DNA from: Paracoccus methylovorus
GTDB taxonomy: Bacteria > Pseudomonadota > Alphaproteobacteria > Rhodobacterales > Rhodobacteraceae
NCBI RefSeq assembly: GCF_016919705.1
Contig: NZ_CP070368.1
Coordinates: forward strand, 558,001-622,000
Direction: 5' to 3'
Length of the DNA: 64,000 nt
Below, piece after piece: positions 1-18,864 of this stretch (position 1 is its first letter; every line of letters begins with the position of its first letter). A model generated the notes under the pieces. That model was not told the DNA's origin, did no database searches, and was given only the letters and a program-made list of their open reading frames with translations. Both the position numbers and the translations under genes were made by a program.

Positions 1-3983
<3,983 letters not shown>

Positions 3984-3991
3984 CGGATCGT

Positions 3992-4023
3992 TCCGCGGGA
4001 TGCGCCAAGGCGTTTCCCGCGGA
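3992..4023 (+). other. rpoB-rpoC intercistronic hairpin
   Basis: The inverted repeat tccgcggga (3992-4000) / tcccgcgga (4015-4023) encloses a second stem, cgcc (4003-4006) / ggcg (4009-4012). Together they give one long stem with no following T-run. It sits 40 nt upstream of the rpoC start, so it is more likely an RNA processing or stability element than a terminator. The role is inferred. Confidence 0.5.
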
Positions 4024-4063
4024 CCCGTTGCCTCGCCCCCGCGCCCCTCATTAGGATTTGAAA

Positions 4064-8272
<4,209 letters not shown>

Positions 8273-8290
8273 TCGTCTCGCGATAATACA

Positions 8291-8325
8291 GAAAGGCCCG
8301 GCACCAGTGCCGGGCCTTTCTTTTT
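8291..8325 (+). terminator. Rho-independent terminator after rpoC
   Basis: A perfect 13-bp stem, gaaaggcccggca (8291-8303) / tgccgggcctttc (8308-8320), has a 4-nt loop and is followed by TTTTT. It lies 18 nt after the rpoC stop codon. Confidence 0.93.
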
Positions 8326-8471
8326 GCCGAAGCGGGCTGTTCAGGTAACCTGGGGTCAATCGGTGCGTGACGAAAAGGTCGCCATCCATTCACCCTTGGT
8401 CCCGACGTCCAGCCGGCTATGGCTTTTCTCTTGCGGTCTTCCTAAGCATTGGAAAACAGCCGGGAATCGCC

Positions 8472-9413
8472 ATGCGCACGCCGTTTCTTTCATTCACCCG
8501 AAAGGGGCGGCCCCCTGCCGAGCCGCAGATTTTTTCCGCAAGCGCCGCCGATAACCTGCGCGGCTCGCTGTTGATGACGCTTAGCGTGGCGGCGTTTATC
8601 TGCAACGATGCGCTGATGAAGGCGGTGACCCAAAGCTTGCCGCTTTATGAAGCCATCGCCATCCGCGGCGGGATGGTGTTGCTGACCATGATGCTGGTCG
8701 CGCAGGCGCAGGGCGGCCTGCGCCTGAGGGTGCCTAGCAGCGATGTCGGGCCCTTGGCGCTTCGCACGCTGGCTGATGTCGCCTCGACCGTGCTTTACCT
8801 TTTGGCGCTGCGGCGGATGGCGCTGGCCGATATCTCGGCGATCATGCAGGCGCTGCCGCTGGCTGTGACGCTGGCGGCAGCGCTGTTCTTTGGCGAAAGG
8901 CTGGGTTGGCGCCGAGTGCTGGCCATCGGGATTGGCTTTGCCGGCGTGCTGCTGATCCTGCGGCCGGGAACCGGCGCTTTTGACCAGTGGTCGGCAGTCG
9001 CACTGACGGCGATGATGCTGATCGTCTTGCGCGACATGGTGACACGGACGTTTTCGACCCGGGTCGGCTCTTCTGCCGTCGCCTTTTATGCGGCGCTGGC
9101 AGTGATGTTGGCAGGCATTGTGCTGGGCTGGGCCGAGGGCTGGCGCAGTCCGACCGTGGCCGAACTGGCACTGCTGGCGTTGGCGGCGCTGTTTCTGACC
9201 GTGGGCTATATTACCGCAGTCGCCACGATGCGGGTGGGCGAGATTTCCTTTGTCGCACCTTTTCGATATACATCGCTGGTCTGGGCCGTGGTGCTGGGGC
9301 TGGTGATCTTTGGCGAATGGCCGGATGCCTGGACCTGGGCGGGTGCATCTCTGGTGGTGGGGGCGGGGATCTACACCATCCTGCGCGAGCGCAAGTTGCA
9401 AAGGACCGTTTGA
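8472..9413 (+). CDS. EamA/DMT-family membrane permease
   Basis: Predicted drug/metabolite-transporter superfamily permease of 313 aa. It shows about ten hydrophobic segments in two repeated EamA halves, for example LLMTLSVAAFICNDAL near the N terminus and YTSLVWAVVLGLVIFGEWPD near the C terminus. The GERLGWRR and FGEWPD motifs at the ends of the two repeats are typical of the family. The ATG at 8472 gives the normal family length; the frame is open further upstream without support. The substrate cannot be read from sequence. Its stop overlaps the start of the next gene (TGATG), so the two are probably co-translated. The pair sits between rpoC and rpsL. Confidence 0.85.
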   Translation: MRTPFLSFTRKGRPPAEPQIFSASAADNLRGSLLMTLSVAAFICNDALMKAVTQSLPLYEAIAIRGGMVLLTMMLVAQAQGGLRLRVPSSDVGPLALRTLADVASTVLYLLALRRMALADISAIMQALPLAVTLAAALFFGERLGWRRVLAIGIGFAGVLLILRPGTGAFDQWSAVALTAMMLIVLRDMVTRTFSTRVGSSAVAFYAALAVMLAGIVLGWAEGWRSPTVAELALLALAALFLTVGYITAVATMRVGEISFVAPFRYTSLVWAVVLGLVIFGEWPDAWTWAGASLVVGAGIYTILRERKLQRTV

Positions 9414-10261
9414 TGCGTGTGCAGATGCTTGGTTTGTGCCGGCTTTCCTATCTGGGCGGACGCGGCTTTCAGGTCATGCACGAGACGATCGAAGAGCGCC
9501 GGGCATTTCTTTACGACCCTGAACGTCTGGCCCGTCGCTGGTTCTGGTTCGAAAACGTCACACTGCCGGGGCTGCTGGCCCAGACCGATCCCGATTTCAC
9601 GCTGATCCTGATGACCGGTCCCGATCTGCCGGAGCCCTATTTGTCGCGTCTGCGCGAACTGACCGAGATCATGCCCCAAGCCCGGCTGGAACTGATCCCG
9701 CCGATGGAGAAGCATCTTGATGCCTGTCTGGCGGCCACGGCGCCGCATATTCAGCACGATGCCGATGTGGTCGGTCATTTCCGTCAGGACGACGATGATG
9801 CGGTGGCCATCGACTATATCCACGACGCGCGGCAGGACTTCGCCGTGCTGCAGCCACTATGGGAACGTCGCCGCCGGCTTTCCTGCGACTATTCGCGCGG
9901 GCTGGTGCTGAAAGCGACGCAAAAGGGTGTCTTGGTCGAGCCGCGAATGATCTATAACGCCGCAGCCGGGTTGACTGTTTATCTGCCGCCCGATGCGCAA
10001 CGCAGCGTCATGCATTTCCCGCATTGGAAGATCGGAATGTCGATGCCGGGGGCCACGTTGCCCGGCAAGGTAATGTTCGTGCGCTTCCTGAACCATGACA
10101 ACGATTCGGGCGCCATCGGCGCCGGCTATCCGTGGGAGGGCGATCCATCTGACTGGCAGGCGCTTTTGGCCCGGCGGTTCCGCATTCATCTGGACACGCT
10201 GGACCATGCCGCACGCGACTTCAGCCTGCCGGGTGCCGACCGGCCGCGTTGGGGTGTCTGA
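9413..10261 (+). CDS. Putative rhamnosyltransferase-family glycosyltransferase
   Basis: The 282-aa protein matches the pattern of the putative rhamnosyl transferase family found in Rhodobacteraceae. It has GLCRLSYLGGRGFQV at the start, then IEERRAFLYDPERLARR, then TLPGLLAQTDPDFTLILMTG, and a mid-protein FRQDDDDAVAIDY acidic motif resembling a GT-A DXD nucleotide-sugar/metal site. There is no signal peptide or membrane segment, so it should act in the cytoplasm. It starts on the stop codon of the EamA permease (TGATG). Substrate specificity is unproven; the family name is an annotation tradition more than a measured activity. Confidence 0.75.
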   Translation: MRVQMLGLCRLSYLGGRGFQVMHETIEERRAFLYDPERLARRWFWFENVTLPGLLAQTDPDFTLILMTGPDLPEPYLSRLRELTEIMPQARLELIPPMEKHLDACLAATAPHIQHDADVVGHFRQDDDDAVAIDYIHDARQDFAVLQPLWERRRRLSCDYSRGLVLKATQKGVLVEPRMIYNAAAGLTVYLPPDAQRSVMHFPHWKIGMSMPGATLPGKVMFVRFLNHDNDSGAIGAGYPWEGDPSDWQALLARRFRIHLDTLDHAARDFSLPGADRPRWGV

Positions 10262-10305
10262 AGGGTGAGTGGGGGAATGCGGCGGCGATCATGCCCGAGG
10301 GGTTG

Positions 10306-10334
10306 TTGACTCACCCCCGGTTTGCTCATATACG
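10306..10334 (+). promoter_or_regulatory. Sigma70-type promoter for the str operon
   Basis: TTGACT (10306-10311), a 17-nt spacer and TATACG (10329-10334) make a good housekeeping promoter about 210 nt upstream of rpsL. An inverted repeat, gggtgagt (10263-10270) / actcaccc (10309-10316), overlaps the -35 element and could modulate it. Confidence 0.65.
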
Positions 10335-10418
10335 CCGTTCACCCGACAGGAAACTGATCGGGACCCAGAACCTCTGTGGTCATGATCCGGGCCGGAATGG
10401 CTCGATCCTCTGGTAATT

Positions 10419-10450
10419 CATCCCGTCCTCCCCCTCTCGGGGACAGGATG
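10419..10450 (+). promoter_or_regulatory. Leader hairpin upstream of rpsL
   Basis: The sequence catcccgtcct pairs with ggggacaggatg (one mismatch, one G-T), giving a stem of about 12 bp in the 5' leader between the putative str promoter and rpsL. No T-run follows. It may be a site of translational or transcriptional control, but no known ribosomal-protein leader motif was recognised. Confidence 0.4.
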
Positions 10451-10542
10451 GGTTCTGGCGTTTCACAATACGGGTGATTCGCTGTCGAGAAGTGGCGCAG
10501 CCGGTGGCTGCGAGTATTGACGAAAGCAAGACGGGGAACCGA

Positions 10543-10914
10543 ATGCCGACGATCCAACAGCTGATCCGCAAACCGCGGCAGCCCAAGGTGCAGCGCAGCA
10601 AATCGCAGCACTTGCAATCCTGCCCGCAAAAGCGGGGAGTGTGCACGCGCGTCTATACCACGACGCCGAAAAAACCGAACTCCGCTATGCGTAAGGTGGC
10701 CAAGGTCCGCCTGACGAATGGCTTCGAAGTGATCTCCTATATTCCGGGCGAAAAACACAACCTGCAAGAGCACTCGGTCGTGCTGATCCGCGGGGGCCGG
10801 GTGAAAGACCTTCCCGGTGTGCGCTATCACATCCTGCGTGGTGTTCTGGATACCCAGGGCGTCAAGGATCGTCGTCAGCGTCGTTCGAAATACGGCGCGA
10901 AGCGTCCGAAATAA
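10543..10914 (+). CDS. rpsL: 30S ribosomal protein S12
   Basis: S12 sits at the decoding centre of the 30S subunit. The start ATG 10543 gives the classic [11 protein letters not shown] terminus and 123 aa; the frame is open upstream, but that extension is not part of S12. The streptomycin-related loop [12 protein letters not shown] carries wild-type Lys43, and the [11 protein letters not shown] loop carries the Lys-Asp pair, so nothing suggests resistance or dependence. First gene of the rpsL-rpsG-fusA-tuf block. Confidence 0.98.
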   Translation: MPTIQQLIRKPRQPKVQRSKSQHLQSCPQKRGVCTRVYTTTPKKPNSAMRKVAKVRLTNGFEVISYIPGEKHNLQEHSVVLIRGGRVKDLPGVRYHILRGVLDTQGVKDRRQRRSKYGAKRPK

Positions 10915-11397
<483 letters not shown>

Positions 11398-11415
11398 CCG
11401 GAAGGAAGGCCCTTA

Positions 11416-13539
11416 ATGGCACGCGAATATCCGCTGGAGCGCTACCGGAACTTCGGGATCATGGCCCACATCGATGCGGGCAAGACCACGACGACCGAGC
11501 GGATCCTGTTCTATACCGGCAAGAACCACAAGATGGGCGAGACGCACGAAGGTGCGTCCACCATGGACTGGATGGAGCAGGAAGCCGAGCGCGGCATCAC
11601 CATCACCTCGGCCGCAACCACGACTGCATGGCAGCGTCACGAGGACGCCGAGTTCACTCCGGTCGAGAGCGAGCGTTGCCGTTTCAACATCATCGACACG
11701 CCCGGCCACGTGGACTTCACCATCGAGGTCGAGCGTTCGCTGGCGGTTCTGGACGGCGCAATCTGCCTTCTGGACGGTAACGCCGGCGTCGAGCCGCAAA
11801 CCGAAACGGTTTGGCGTCAGGCCGACCGCTACAAGGTTCCGCGGATCGTCTTTGTCAACAAGATGGATAAGATCGGCGCAGATTTCTTCAAATGCGTCGC
11901 CATGATCAAGGACCGCACCGGCGGCACGCCTTGCCCGATCGCCCTGCCGATCGGTGCCGAGGACAAGCTGGAAGGCATCGTCGACCTGATCAAGATGGAA
12001 GAATGGGTCTGGAAGGGCGAAGATCTGGGTGCTTCCTGGGTTCGCCAGCCGATCCGTGAAGAGCTTCAGGACGTTGCCGAGGAATGGCGCGGCAATATGA
12101 TCGAACTCGCCGTCGAACAGGACGACGAGGCGATGGAAGCCTATCTGGAAGGCAATGAGCCTGACGAGGAAACGCTGCGCAGGCTGATCCGCAAGGGTAC
12201 GCTTTCGCTGTCGTTCTTCCCGGTGATGGCCGGTTCCGCCTTCAAGAACAAAGGTGTGCAGCCGCTGCTGAACGCGGTCGTTGACTTCCTGCCTGCTCCG
12301 ACCGACGTGCCGGCCTATGTCGGCTTCGCGCCCGGCGACGAGACCGAGACCCGCAACATCGAGCGTCATGCGCGGGATGCTGAGCCTTTCTCGGCTCTGG
12401 CATTCAAGATCATGAACGACCCCTTTGTCGGCTCGCTGACCTTTACGCGGATCTATTCTGGCCAGCTCAAGAAGGGCGACCAGATGCTGAACTCGACCAA
12501 AGGCAAGCGTGAACGCGTCGGCCGCATGATGATCATGCACGCCATCAACCGCGAAGAGATCGATGAAGCCTTTGCCGGCGACATCATCGCGCTGGCCGGT
12601 CTGAAGGAAACCACCACGGGCGACACGCTTTGTGATCCGGCCAAACCGGTGGTTCTGGAAACTATGACCTTCCCCGAACCGGTGATCGAGATCGCTGTTG
12701 AGCCGAAGTCCAAGGCCGACCAGGAAAAAATGGGCCTTGCCCTGCAGCGCCTGGCCGCCGAAGACCCGTCCTTCCGCGTCGAAACCGATATCGAGTCGGG
12801 TCAGACCATCATGAAGGGCATGGGCGAACTTCACCTCGATATTCTCGTGGATCGTATGAAGCGCGAGTTCAAGGTCGAGGCGAATATCGGCGCTCCGCAG
12901 GTGGCTTATCGCGAGACCATCTCGAACGAAGCCGAGATCGACTACACGCACAAGAAACAGACCGGCGGTACTGGTCAGTTCGCGCGCATCAAGCTGGTCA
13001 TCACCCCGACCGAGCCGGGCGAAGGCTACTCGTTCGAATCGAAGATCGTCGGCGGTGCTGTGCCCAAGGAATACATCCCGGGTGTCGAAAAGGGCATCAA
13101 ATCGGTGATGGATTCGGGTCCGCTGGCCGGCTTCCCGGTGATCGACTTCAAGGTGGCGCTGATCGATGGTGCTTTCCACGACGTCGACTCGTCGGTTCTG
13201 GCCTTCGAGATCGCCGCGCGCGCTGCCATGCGCGAAGGTCTGAAGAAAGCGGGCGCCAAGTTGCTCGAGCCGATCATGCGCGTCGAGGTGGTCACCCCGG
13301 AGGAATATACCGGTTCGATCATCGGCGACCTGACCAGCCGTCGTGGTATGGTCCGGGGTCAAGACACGCGCGGCAACGCGAACGTCATCGACTCCTTCGT
13401 GCCGCTGGCCAATATGTTCGGCTATATCAATAACCTGCGTTCGATGTCCTCGGGCCGTGCGGTGTTTACGATGCAGTTCGACCATTACGAGGCCGTGCCG
13501 CAGAACATCTCGGACGAGATCCAGAAGAAATACGCATAA
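11416..13539 (+). CDS. fusA: Elongation factor G
   Basis: EF-G is the GTPase that drives ribosomal translocation and, with RRF, ribosome recycling. At 707 aa it is full length. The GTP-binding signatures are all present: [14 protein letters not shown] (G1), DTPGHVDF (G3) and NKMDK (G4). The domain IV/V region with GGTGQFA and the [19 protein letters not shown] block is intact. It lies 18 nt after rpsG and is followed by a structured, palindrome-rich gap before tuf. Confidence 0.98.
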   Translation: MAREYPLERYRNFGIMAHIDAGKTTTTERILFYTGKNHKMGETHEGASTMDWMEQEAERGITITSAATTTAWQRHEDAEFTPVESERCRFNIIDTPGHVDFTIEVERSLAVLDGAICLLDGNAGVEPQTETVWRQADRYKVPRIVFVNKMDKIGADFFKCVAMIKDRTGGTPCPIALPIGAEDKLEGIVDLIKMEEWVWKGEDLGASWVRQPIREELQDVAEEWRGNMIELAVEQDDEAMEAYLEGNEPDEETLRRLIRKGTLSLSFFPVMAGSAFKNKGVQPLLNAVVDFLPAPTDVPAYVGFAPGDETETRNIERHARDAEPFSALAFKIMNDPFVGSLTFTRIYSGQLKKGDQMLNSTKGKRERVGRMMIMHAINREEIDEAFAGDIIALAGLKETTTGDTLCDPAKPVVLETMTFPEPVIEIAVEPKSKADQEKMGLALQRLAAEDPSFRVETDIESGQTIMKGMGELHLDILVDRMKREFKVEANIGAPQVAYRETISNEAEIDYTHKKQTGGTGQFARIKLVITPTEPGEGYSFESKIVGGAVPKEYIPGVEKGIKSVMDSGPLAGFPVIDFKVALIDGAFHDVDSSVLAFEIAARAAMREGLKKAGAKLLEPIMRVEVVTPEEYTGSIIGDLTSRRGMVRGQDTRGNANVIDSFVPLANMFGYINNLRSMSSGRAVFTMQFDHYEAVPQNISDEIQKKYA

Positions 13540-13545
13540 TCCCGG

Positions 13546-13604
13546 CGGTGCGTGGGAAACCGCGCACCCTACCAACCCCGTAGGGTGCGTGCCGGCACGC
13601 ACCG
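13546..13604 (+). repeat. Palindrome cluster between fusA and tuf (REP-like)
   Basis: The 86-nt gap holds a 10-bp stem, cgcaccctac (13563-13572) / gtagggtgcg (13580-13589). It also holds a perfect 20-nt palindrome at 13584-13603 (ggtgcgtgcc and its complement) and an outer arm, cggtgcgtg (13546-13554), that can pair with cacgcaccg (13596-13604). The alternatives are mutually exclusive and there is no T-run. It looks like a REP-type intergenic element or an RNA switch between EF-G and EF-Tu expression. Function is unknown. Confidence 0.6.
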
Positions 13605-13625
13605 TCAACATAAGGAGCCATGCCA

Positions 13626-14801
<1,176 letters not shown>

Positions 14802-14837
14802 TCTGTCGGGATCACGGAAGGGTCGCGAGACGCGCCA

Positions 14838-14870
14838 CGCGGGCGGTGTCGAAGATGCTGAAGTGATCTG
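14838..14870 (+). repeat. Partial duplication of the tuf 3' end
   Basis: The 33 nt here repeat the end of tuf and its stop (14771-14805), with one 2-nt deletion and one substitution. The shared part includes gtgtcgaagat and ctgaagtgatctg. It lies 33 nt after the tuf 3' end copy. This looks like a scar of recombination between tuf copies or a local duplication. Confidence 0.7.
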
Positions 14871-14954
14871 CGTGCCGGGCGGCGGCCTCGCGCCCCGCCT
14901 GTGCCACGTGCCGCGAAACTCGTCGGGTGATCCCAAGCGGATATCATGACGACA

Positions 14955-14987
14955 AAAGGCCGCCCAAAATGGGCGGCCTTTGACTTT
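14955..14987 (+). terminator. Terminator after tuf
   Basis: A perfect 12-bp stem, aaaggccgccca (14955-14966) / tgggcggccttt (14970-14981), with a 3-nt loop is followed by gactttt. It separates the str block from the S10 block and lies about 150 nt past tuf. Confidence 0.8.
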
Positions 14988-15289
14988 TGACAGCGTTTTG
15001 AAAGGCTGGGAAAATTCCATTCAGCGGCCGACGATTTGCCTCACCAGATCGAACGTCACGCCGTTCACGATGAAAACGGCGAGCGTGGGCGGGCTGTGAA
15101 CAAGCCCTCTTGACGTCGCGGGTCTGCTCGTGCATGTAGCCGCATCGCTGCCGGTCTTTTCAGAATCGGTTGCTTTATGCCGGGCCGCCATTTGATGGGG
15201 CGGCCTGCTTCTGTTTATACGGTTCGATGCTGGCGATGCGTGGTGTGTTGTCAGCCTCTCAACTTGAATTCCCCGCAAGAGGGATGAGA
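14988..15289. other. Gene-free stretch before rpsJ
   Basis: The 302 nt between the tuf terminator and rpsJ hold the putative S10-operon promoter. On the minus strand, an 18-residue stretch ending in VFIVNGVTFDLVRQIVGR (about 15021-15076) reads like the tail of a real protein, but the residues before it (open back to 15278) look like noise. I cannot support a gene; it may be a remnant. Confidence 0.4.
15192..15221 (+). promoter_or_regulatory. Putative S10-operon promoter
   Basis: TTGATG (15192-15197), an 18-nt spacer and TATACG (15216-15221) lie 69 nt upstream of rpsJ. The -10 hexamer is identical to that of the rpsL promoter. A 7-bp inverted repeat, ggccgcc (15183-15189) / ggcggcc (15199-15205), straddles the -35 element. 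Confidence 0.55.
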
Positions 15290-15598
15290 ATGCAAAGCCA
15301 GAATATCCGCATCCGGTTGAAGGCGTTCGATTACCGCGTCCTGGATGCCAGCACGCAGGAAATCGTGAACACCGCCAAGCGCACCGGCGCGCAGGTCCGC
15401 GGCCCGATTCCGCTGCCCAACAAGATCGAGAAATTCACCGTTCTGCGTGGTCCGCACATCGACAAGAAATCCCGTGACCAGTGGGAAATCCGCACGCACA
15501 AGCGTTTGCTGGACATCGTCGACCCGACCCCCCAGACCGTTGACGCCCTGATGAAGCTCGACCTCGCCGCTGGCGTGGATGTCGAGATCAAGGTGTAA
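15290..15598 (+). CDS. rpsJ: 30S ribosomal protein S10 (NusE)
   Basis: S10 is a 30S head protein that also acts as the transcription antitermination factor NusE. The start ATG 15290 gives [19 protein letters not shown] and 102 aa. The ATG at 15284 lies directly on the gaggg ribosome site, so the second ATG fits better. The conserved [19 protein letters not shown] and [16 protein letters not shown] blocks are intact. First gene of the S10 block, followed after 10 nt by rplC. Confidence 0.98.
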   Translation: MQSQNIRIRLKAFDYRVLDASTQEIVNTAKRTGAQVRGPIPLPNKIEKFTVLRGPHIDKKSRDQWEIRTHKRLLDIVDPTPQTVDALMKLDLAAGVDVEIKV

Positions 15599-15608
15599 GG
15601 AGGCTATC

Positions 15609-16349
15609 ATGCTGCGGACTGGTGTAATCGCCAAGAAGCTGGGCATGACCCGGCTGTTCCTGGAAGACGGGCGTCAAGTTCCCGTCACAGTTCTGCACGT
15701 GGATAACGTGCAGGTCATCGCTCAGCGCACCGCCGAAAACGACGGCTACGTGGCTTTGCAACTCGGCGCGGGCGAGGCTAAGGCCAAGCGCACGACCGCC
15801 GCGCTGCGGGGTCATTTCGCCAAGGCAAGCGTCGCGCCCAAGCGCAAGATCGCGGAATTCCGCGTCTCGCCGGAAAACCTCGTTGAGGTTGGTGAAGAGA
15901 TCGTTGCCGACCACTATTTCGAAGGTCAGTACGTCGACATCGCCGGCACCTCGATCGGTAAAGGCTTTGCCGGTGCCATGAAACGGCACAACTTCGGCGG
16001 CCTGCGCGCTTCGCACGGCGTGTCGATCAGCCACCGCTCGCACGGTTCGACCGGCCAGTGCCAAGACCCCGGCAAGGTGTTCAAGGGCAAGAAGATGGCA
16101 GGTCATCTGGGTGCGGTGCGTGTCACCACGCAGAACCTGCAGGTCGTCAGGACCGACAGTGAGCGTGGCCTGATCATGGTCAAGGGGTCGGTTCCGGGTT
16201 CGAAAGGTGGCTGGGTCACCATCAAGGACGCCGTGAAGAAGCCGACCGCTGAAAACACCGTTTTCCCGGCTGCGACCCGTTCCAAGGCCAATGCCCAGGC
16301 CGAGGCTCCGGCCCAGGCCGAAGTCGCCGCGCCCGAAGGAGACAACTGA
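15609..16349 (+). CDS. rplC: 50S ribosomal protein L3
   Basis: L3 binds near the peptidyl-transferase centre and starts 50S assembly. The 246-aa protein begins [17 protein letters not shown] behind an aaggaggc ribosome site. The [21 protein letters not shown] loop region that reaches into the peptidyl-transferase centre is intact. The C terminus carries an Ala/Glu-rich tail (about 35 residues) common in alphaproteobacterial L3. Its stop overlaps the rplD start (TGATG arrangement), giving translational coupling. Confidence 0.98.
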   Translation: MLRTGVIAKKLGMTRLFLEDGRQVPVTVLHVDNVQVIAQRTAENDGYVALQLGAGEAKAKRTTAALRGHFAKASVAPKRKIAEFRVSPENLVEVGEEIVADHYFEGQYVDIAGTSIGKGFAGAMKRHNFGGLRASHGVSISHRSHGSTGQCQDPGKVFKGKKMAGHLGAVRVTTQNLQVVRTDSERGLIMVKGSVPGSKGGWVTIKDAVKKPTAENTVFPAATRSKANAQAEAPAQAEVAAPEGDN

Positions 16350-16969
16350 TGAAACTCGACGTTATCACGCTCGATGCCGGTAAGGCCGGGGACATCGACC
16401 TGAGCGATGACATCTTCGGGCTCGAGCCGCGTGCGGACCTTCTGCATCGCGTCGTGCGCTGGCAGCGTGCGAAGGCTCAGGCGGGTACCCATTCGGTGCT
16501 GGGCAAGTCGGATGTCAGCTACTCGACCAAGAAGATCTATCGCCAGAAGGGCACCGGCGGCGCTCGCCACGGCAGCCGCAAGGCCTCGATCTTCCGTCAC
16601 GGCGGCGTCTACAAAGGCCCGACCCCGCGCAGCCACGCCTTCGATCTGCCGAAGAAAGTCCGCGCGCTTGGCCTGAAGCACGCGCTGTCGGCGAAAGCCT
16701 CGGCAGGCGAGCTGGTCATTGTGGAAAGCCTGAACATCGCCGAAGCCAAGACCGCAGCCGTCGCCAAGGCGGTCAAGGAAAACGGCTGGAAGCGGGTTCT
16801 GGTGATCGACGGTGCCGAAGTGAATGAGAACTTCGCCCGCGCCGCCCGCAACCTCGAAGGCGTCGATGTGCTGCCCTCGATGGGTGCCAACGTTTATGAC
16901 ATCCTGCGTCGCGACACCCTGGTGCTGACGCGAGCTGGTGTCGAAGCTCTGGAGGCTCGTCTGAAATGA
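16349..16969 (+). CDS. rplD: 50S ribosomal protein L4
   Basis: L4 lines the polypeptide exit tunnel. It is 206 aa and starts on the last base of the rplC stop. The tunnel loop with [20 protein letters not shown] (residues about 67-90) is conserved. In enteric bacteria L4 represses its own operon; whether that holds here is not visible. Its stop overlaps the rplW start by 4 nt (ATGA). Confidence 0.97.
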   Translation: MKLDVITLDAGKAGDIDLSDDIFGLEPRADLLHRVVRWQRAKAQAGTHSVLGKSDVSYSTKKIYRQKGTGGARHGSRKASIFRHGGVYKGPTPRSHAFDLPKKVRALGLKHALSAKASAGELVIVESLNIAEAKTAAVAKAVKENGWKRVLVIDGAEVNENFARAARNLEGVDVLPSMGANVYDILRRDTLVLTRAGVEALEARLK

Positions 16970-17262
16970 CCACGAAGCCCGAACATTACGACGTGATCGT
17001 CAAGCCGCTGATCACCGAGAAAGCGACGCTGGTGTCCGACGCCAACGCCTATGTTTTCCAAGTGGCGAAGAGTGCGAGCAAGCCGGTCATCAAGGAAGCC
17101 GTCGAAGCCCTGTTCAACGTCAAGGTGAAAGCGGTCAATACCACAATCACCAAAGGCAAGACCAAGCGCTTCAAGGGCCGCCCCGGCGTCCGTTCGGACG
17201 TAAAGAAAGCCTATGTGACGCTGGAGGCTGGCAACAGCATCGACGTCTCGACCGGCCTCTGA
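16966..17262 (+). CDS. rplW: 50S ribosomal protein L23
   Basis: L23 lies at the tunnel exit and is the docking site for trigger factor and SRP. The 98-aa protein has the family signature [14 protein letters not shown] at the start and the [18 protein letters not shown] extended loop. It overlaps rplD by 4 nt. An internal terminator-like hairpin follows before rplB. Confidence 0.97.
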   Translation: MTTKPEHYDVIVKPLITEKATLVSDANAYVFQVAKSASKPVIKEAVEALFNVKVKAVNTTITKGKTKRFKGRPGVRSDVKKAYVTLEAGNSIDVSTGL

Positions 17263-17277
17263 TAGAAGCCGACGAAT

Positions 17278-17310
17278 CGACGGCCCCGGCAGCGGGGCCG
17301 TCGCCTTTTG
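17278..17310 (+). terminator. Internal terminator/attenuator between rplW and rplB
   Basis: An 11-bp stem, cgacggccccg (17278-17288) / cggggccgtcg (17293-17303), with a 4-nt loop is followed by ccttttg. It sits inside the S10 operon, so it probably reduces rather than stops readthrough. A second short hairpin, ggacca/tggtcc, lies just downstream near 17320-17335. Confidence 0.6.
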
Positions 17311-17356
17311 ATTGAAACGGACCACCATTGGTCCAAAGCAACGGAAGACAGAAAGC

Positions 17357-18196
17357 ATGGCACTCAAGTCGTATAAGCCGACGACGCCTGGCCAGCGTGG
17401 GCTGGTTCTGATCGACCGTTCGGAGCTTTGGAAAGGGCGCCCGGTTAAATCCCTCACGGAAGGATTGACCAAGCACGGCGGCCGGAACAACACCGGACGG
17501 ATCACGATGCGCCGCAAGGGCGGCGGGGCGAAGCGTCTCTATCGCATCGTCGATTTCAAACGCACCAAGTTCGATGTTTCGGCGACCGTCGAGCGGATCG
17601 AATACGATCCCAACCGCACCGCCTTCATCGCGCTGATCAAATACGAAGACGGGGAGCAGGCCTATATCCTGGCTCCGCAACGTCTGGCCATTGGCGACAA
17701 GGTTGTCGCCGGAGCCAAGGTTGACGTGAAGCCCGGCAACGCGATGCCCTTCAGCGGCATGCCGATCGGTACCATCGTCCACAACGTCGAGCTGAAGCCC
17801 GGCAAAGGCGGTCAGATCGCCCGTTCGGCTGGCACCTATGCCCAGTTCGTCGGCCGCGACGGCGGCTATGCCCAGATCCGCTTGTCCTCGGGCGAGCTGC
17901 GTCTGGTGCGCCAGGAATGCATGGCGACCATCGGCGCCGTGTCGAATTCGGACCATTCGAACCAGAATTTCGGCAAGGCCGGTCGCAACCGTCACAAGGG
18001 CATCCGCCCGAGCGTGCGCGGCGTCGCGATGAACCCGATCGATCACCCGCATGGCGGTGGTGAAGGCCGGACTTCGGGCGGCCGTCACCCGGTTACTCCT
18101 TGGGGCAAAGGCACCAAGGGCAACCGCACCCGTACGAACAAATCGACCGACAAGTATATCCTGCGGTCGCGTCACGCGAAGAAGAAGGGGCGTTAA
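17357..18196 (+). CDS. rplB: 50S ribosomal protein L2
   Basis: L2 binds the base of the 23S peptidyl-transferase region and bridges to the 30S subunit. The ATG 17357 gives [16 protein letters not shown] and 279 aa; the frame is open upstream but the extra residues are not part of L2. The conserved [20 protein letters not shown] motif near the C terminus, with the functionally important His, is intact. rpsS begins 3 nt after its stop. Confidence 0.98.
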   Translation: MALKSYKPTTPGQRGLVLIDRSELWKGRPVKSLTEGLTKHGGRNNTGRITMRRKGGGAKRLYRIVDFKRTKFDVSATVERIEYDPNRTAFIALIKYEDGEQAYILAPQRLAIGDKVVAGAKVDVKPGNAMPFSGMPIGTIVHNVELKPGKGGQIARSAGTYAQFVGRDGGYAQIRLSSGELRLVRQECMATIGAVSNSDHSNQNFGKAGRNRHKGIRPSVRGVAMNPIDHPHGGGEGRTSGGRHPVTPWGKGTKGNRTRTNKSTDKYILRSRHAKKKGR

Positions 18197-18199
18197 GCC

Positions 18200-18478
18200 A
18201 TGGCACGTTCTGTTTGGAAGGGCCCCTTTGTCGATGCCTATGTGCTTCGCAAGGCCGAGAAAGCCCGCGAGTCCGGCAAGTCGGATGTAATCAAGATCTG
18301 GTCGCGTCGTTCGACCATCCTGCCGCAATTCGTCGGCCTGACCTTTGGTGTCTATAACGGCCACAAACATATTCCGGTTGCCGTGACCGAGGAGATGATC
18401 GGCCAGAAGTTCGGTGAATATTCGCCGACCCGCACCTATTACGGTCACGCCGCCGACAAGAAAGCGAAAAGGAAGTAA
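18200..18478 (+). CDS. rpsS: 30S ribosomal protein S19
   Basis: S19 lies in the 30S head and contacts S13 and the A-site finger. The 92-aa protein begins [16 protein letters not shown] and keeps the [12 protein letters not shown] block ([19 protein letters not shown]) and GHKHIPV. It sits between rplB and rplV in the standard S10 order with gaps of 3 and 5 nt. Confidence 0.98.
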   Translation: MARSVWKGPFVDAYVLRKAEKARESGKSDVIKIWSRRSTILPQFVGLTFGVYNGHKHIPVAVTEEMIGQKFGEYSPTRTYYGHAADKKAKRK

Positions 18479-18483
18479 GCGTC

Positions 18484-18864
18484 ATGGGTAAGGAACAGAA
18501 TCCGCGCCGCGTGGCGGAGAACGAGGCGTTTGCGAAGACCAAGATGCTTCGCACTTCGCCGCAAAAGCTGAACTTGGTTGCGGCGATGATCCGCGGCAAG
18601 AAGGTAGACAAGGCCCTGGCCGACCTGACCTTCTCGTCCAAGCGTATTGCGGGCGACGTCAAGAAGTGCCTGCAATCGGCCATCGCCAATGCCGAGAACA
18701 ACCATAACCTCGACGTCGACAATCTGATCGTCGCCGAAGCATGGGTTGGCAAGAACCTGGTCATGAAGCGTGGCCGGCCGCGGGCTCGTGGTCGTTACGG
18801 CAAGATCATGAAGCCGTTTTCGGAAATCACCATCAAGGTCCGTCAGGTCGAGGAGCGCGCGTAA
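18484..18864 (+). CDS. rplV: 50S ribosomal protein L22
   Basis: L22 forms part of the exit-tunnel constriction, the site of macrolide-related changes. The 126-aa protein has the [16 protein letters not shown] core and the tunnel hairpin [16 protein letters not shown], with no insertion or deletion that would suggest resistance. Its TAA overlaps the rpsC ATG by one base. Confidence 0.97.
   Translation: MGKEQNPRRVAENEAFAKTKMLRTSPQKLNLVAAMIRGKKVDKALADLTFSSKRIAGDVKKCLQSAIANAENNHNLDVDNLIVAEAWVGKNLVMKRGRPRARGRYGKIMKPFSEITIKVRQVEERA

Noticed and set aside
15021..15278. An 85-codon minus-strand frame before rpsJ
   Set aside because: Only its last 18 residues look protein-like; no ribosome site, and the rest is low-quality text overlapping the S10 promoter. 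Mentioned as a possible remnant, not called.
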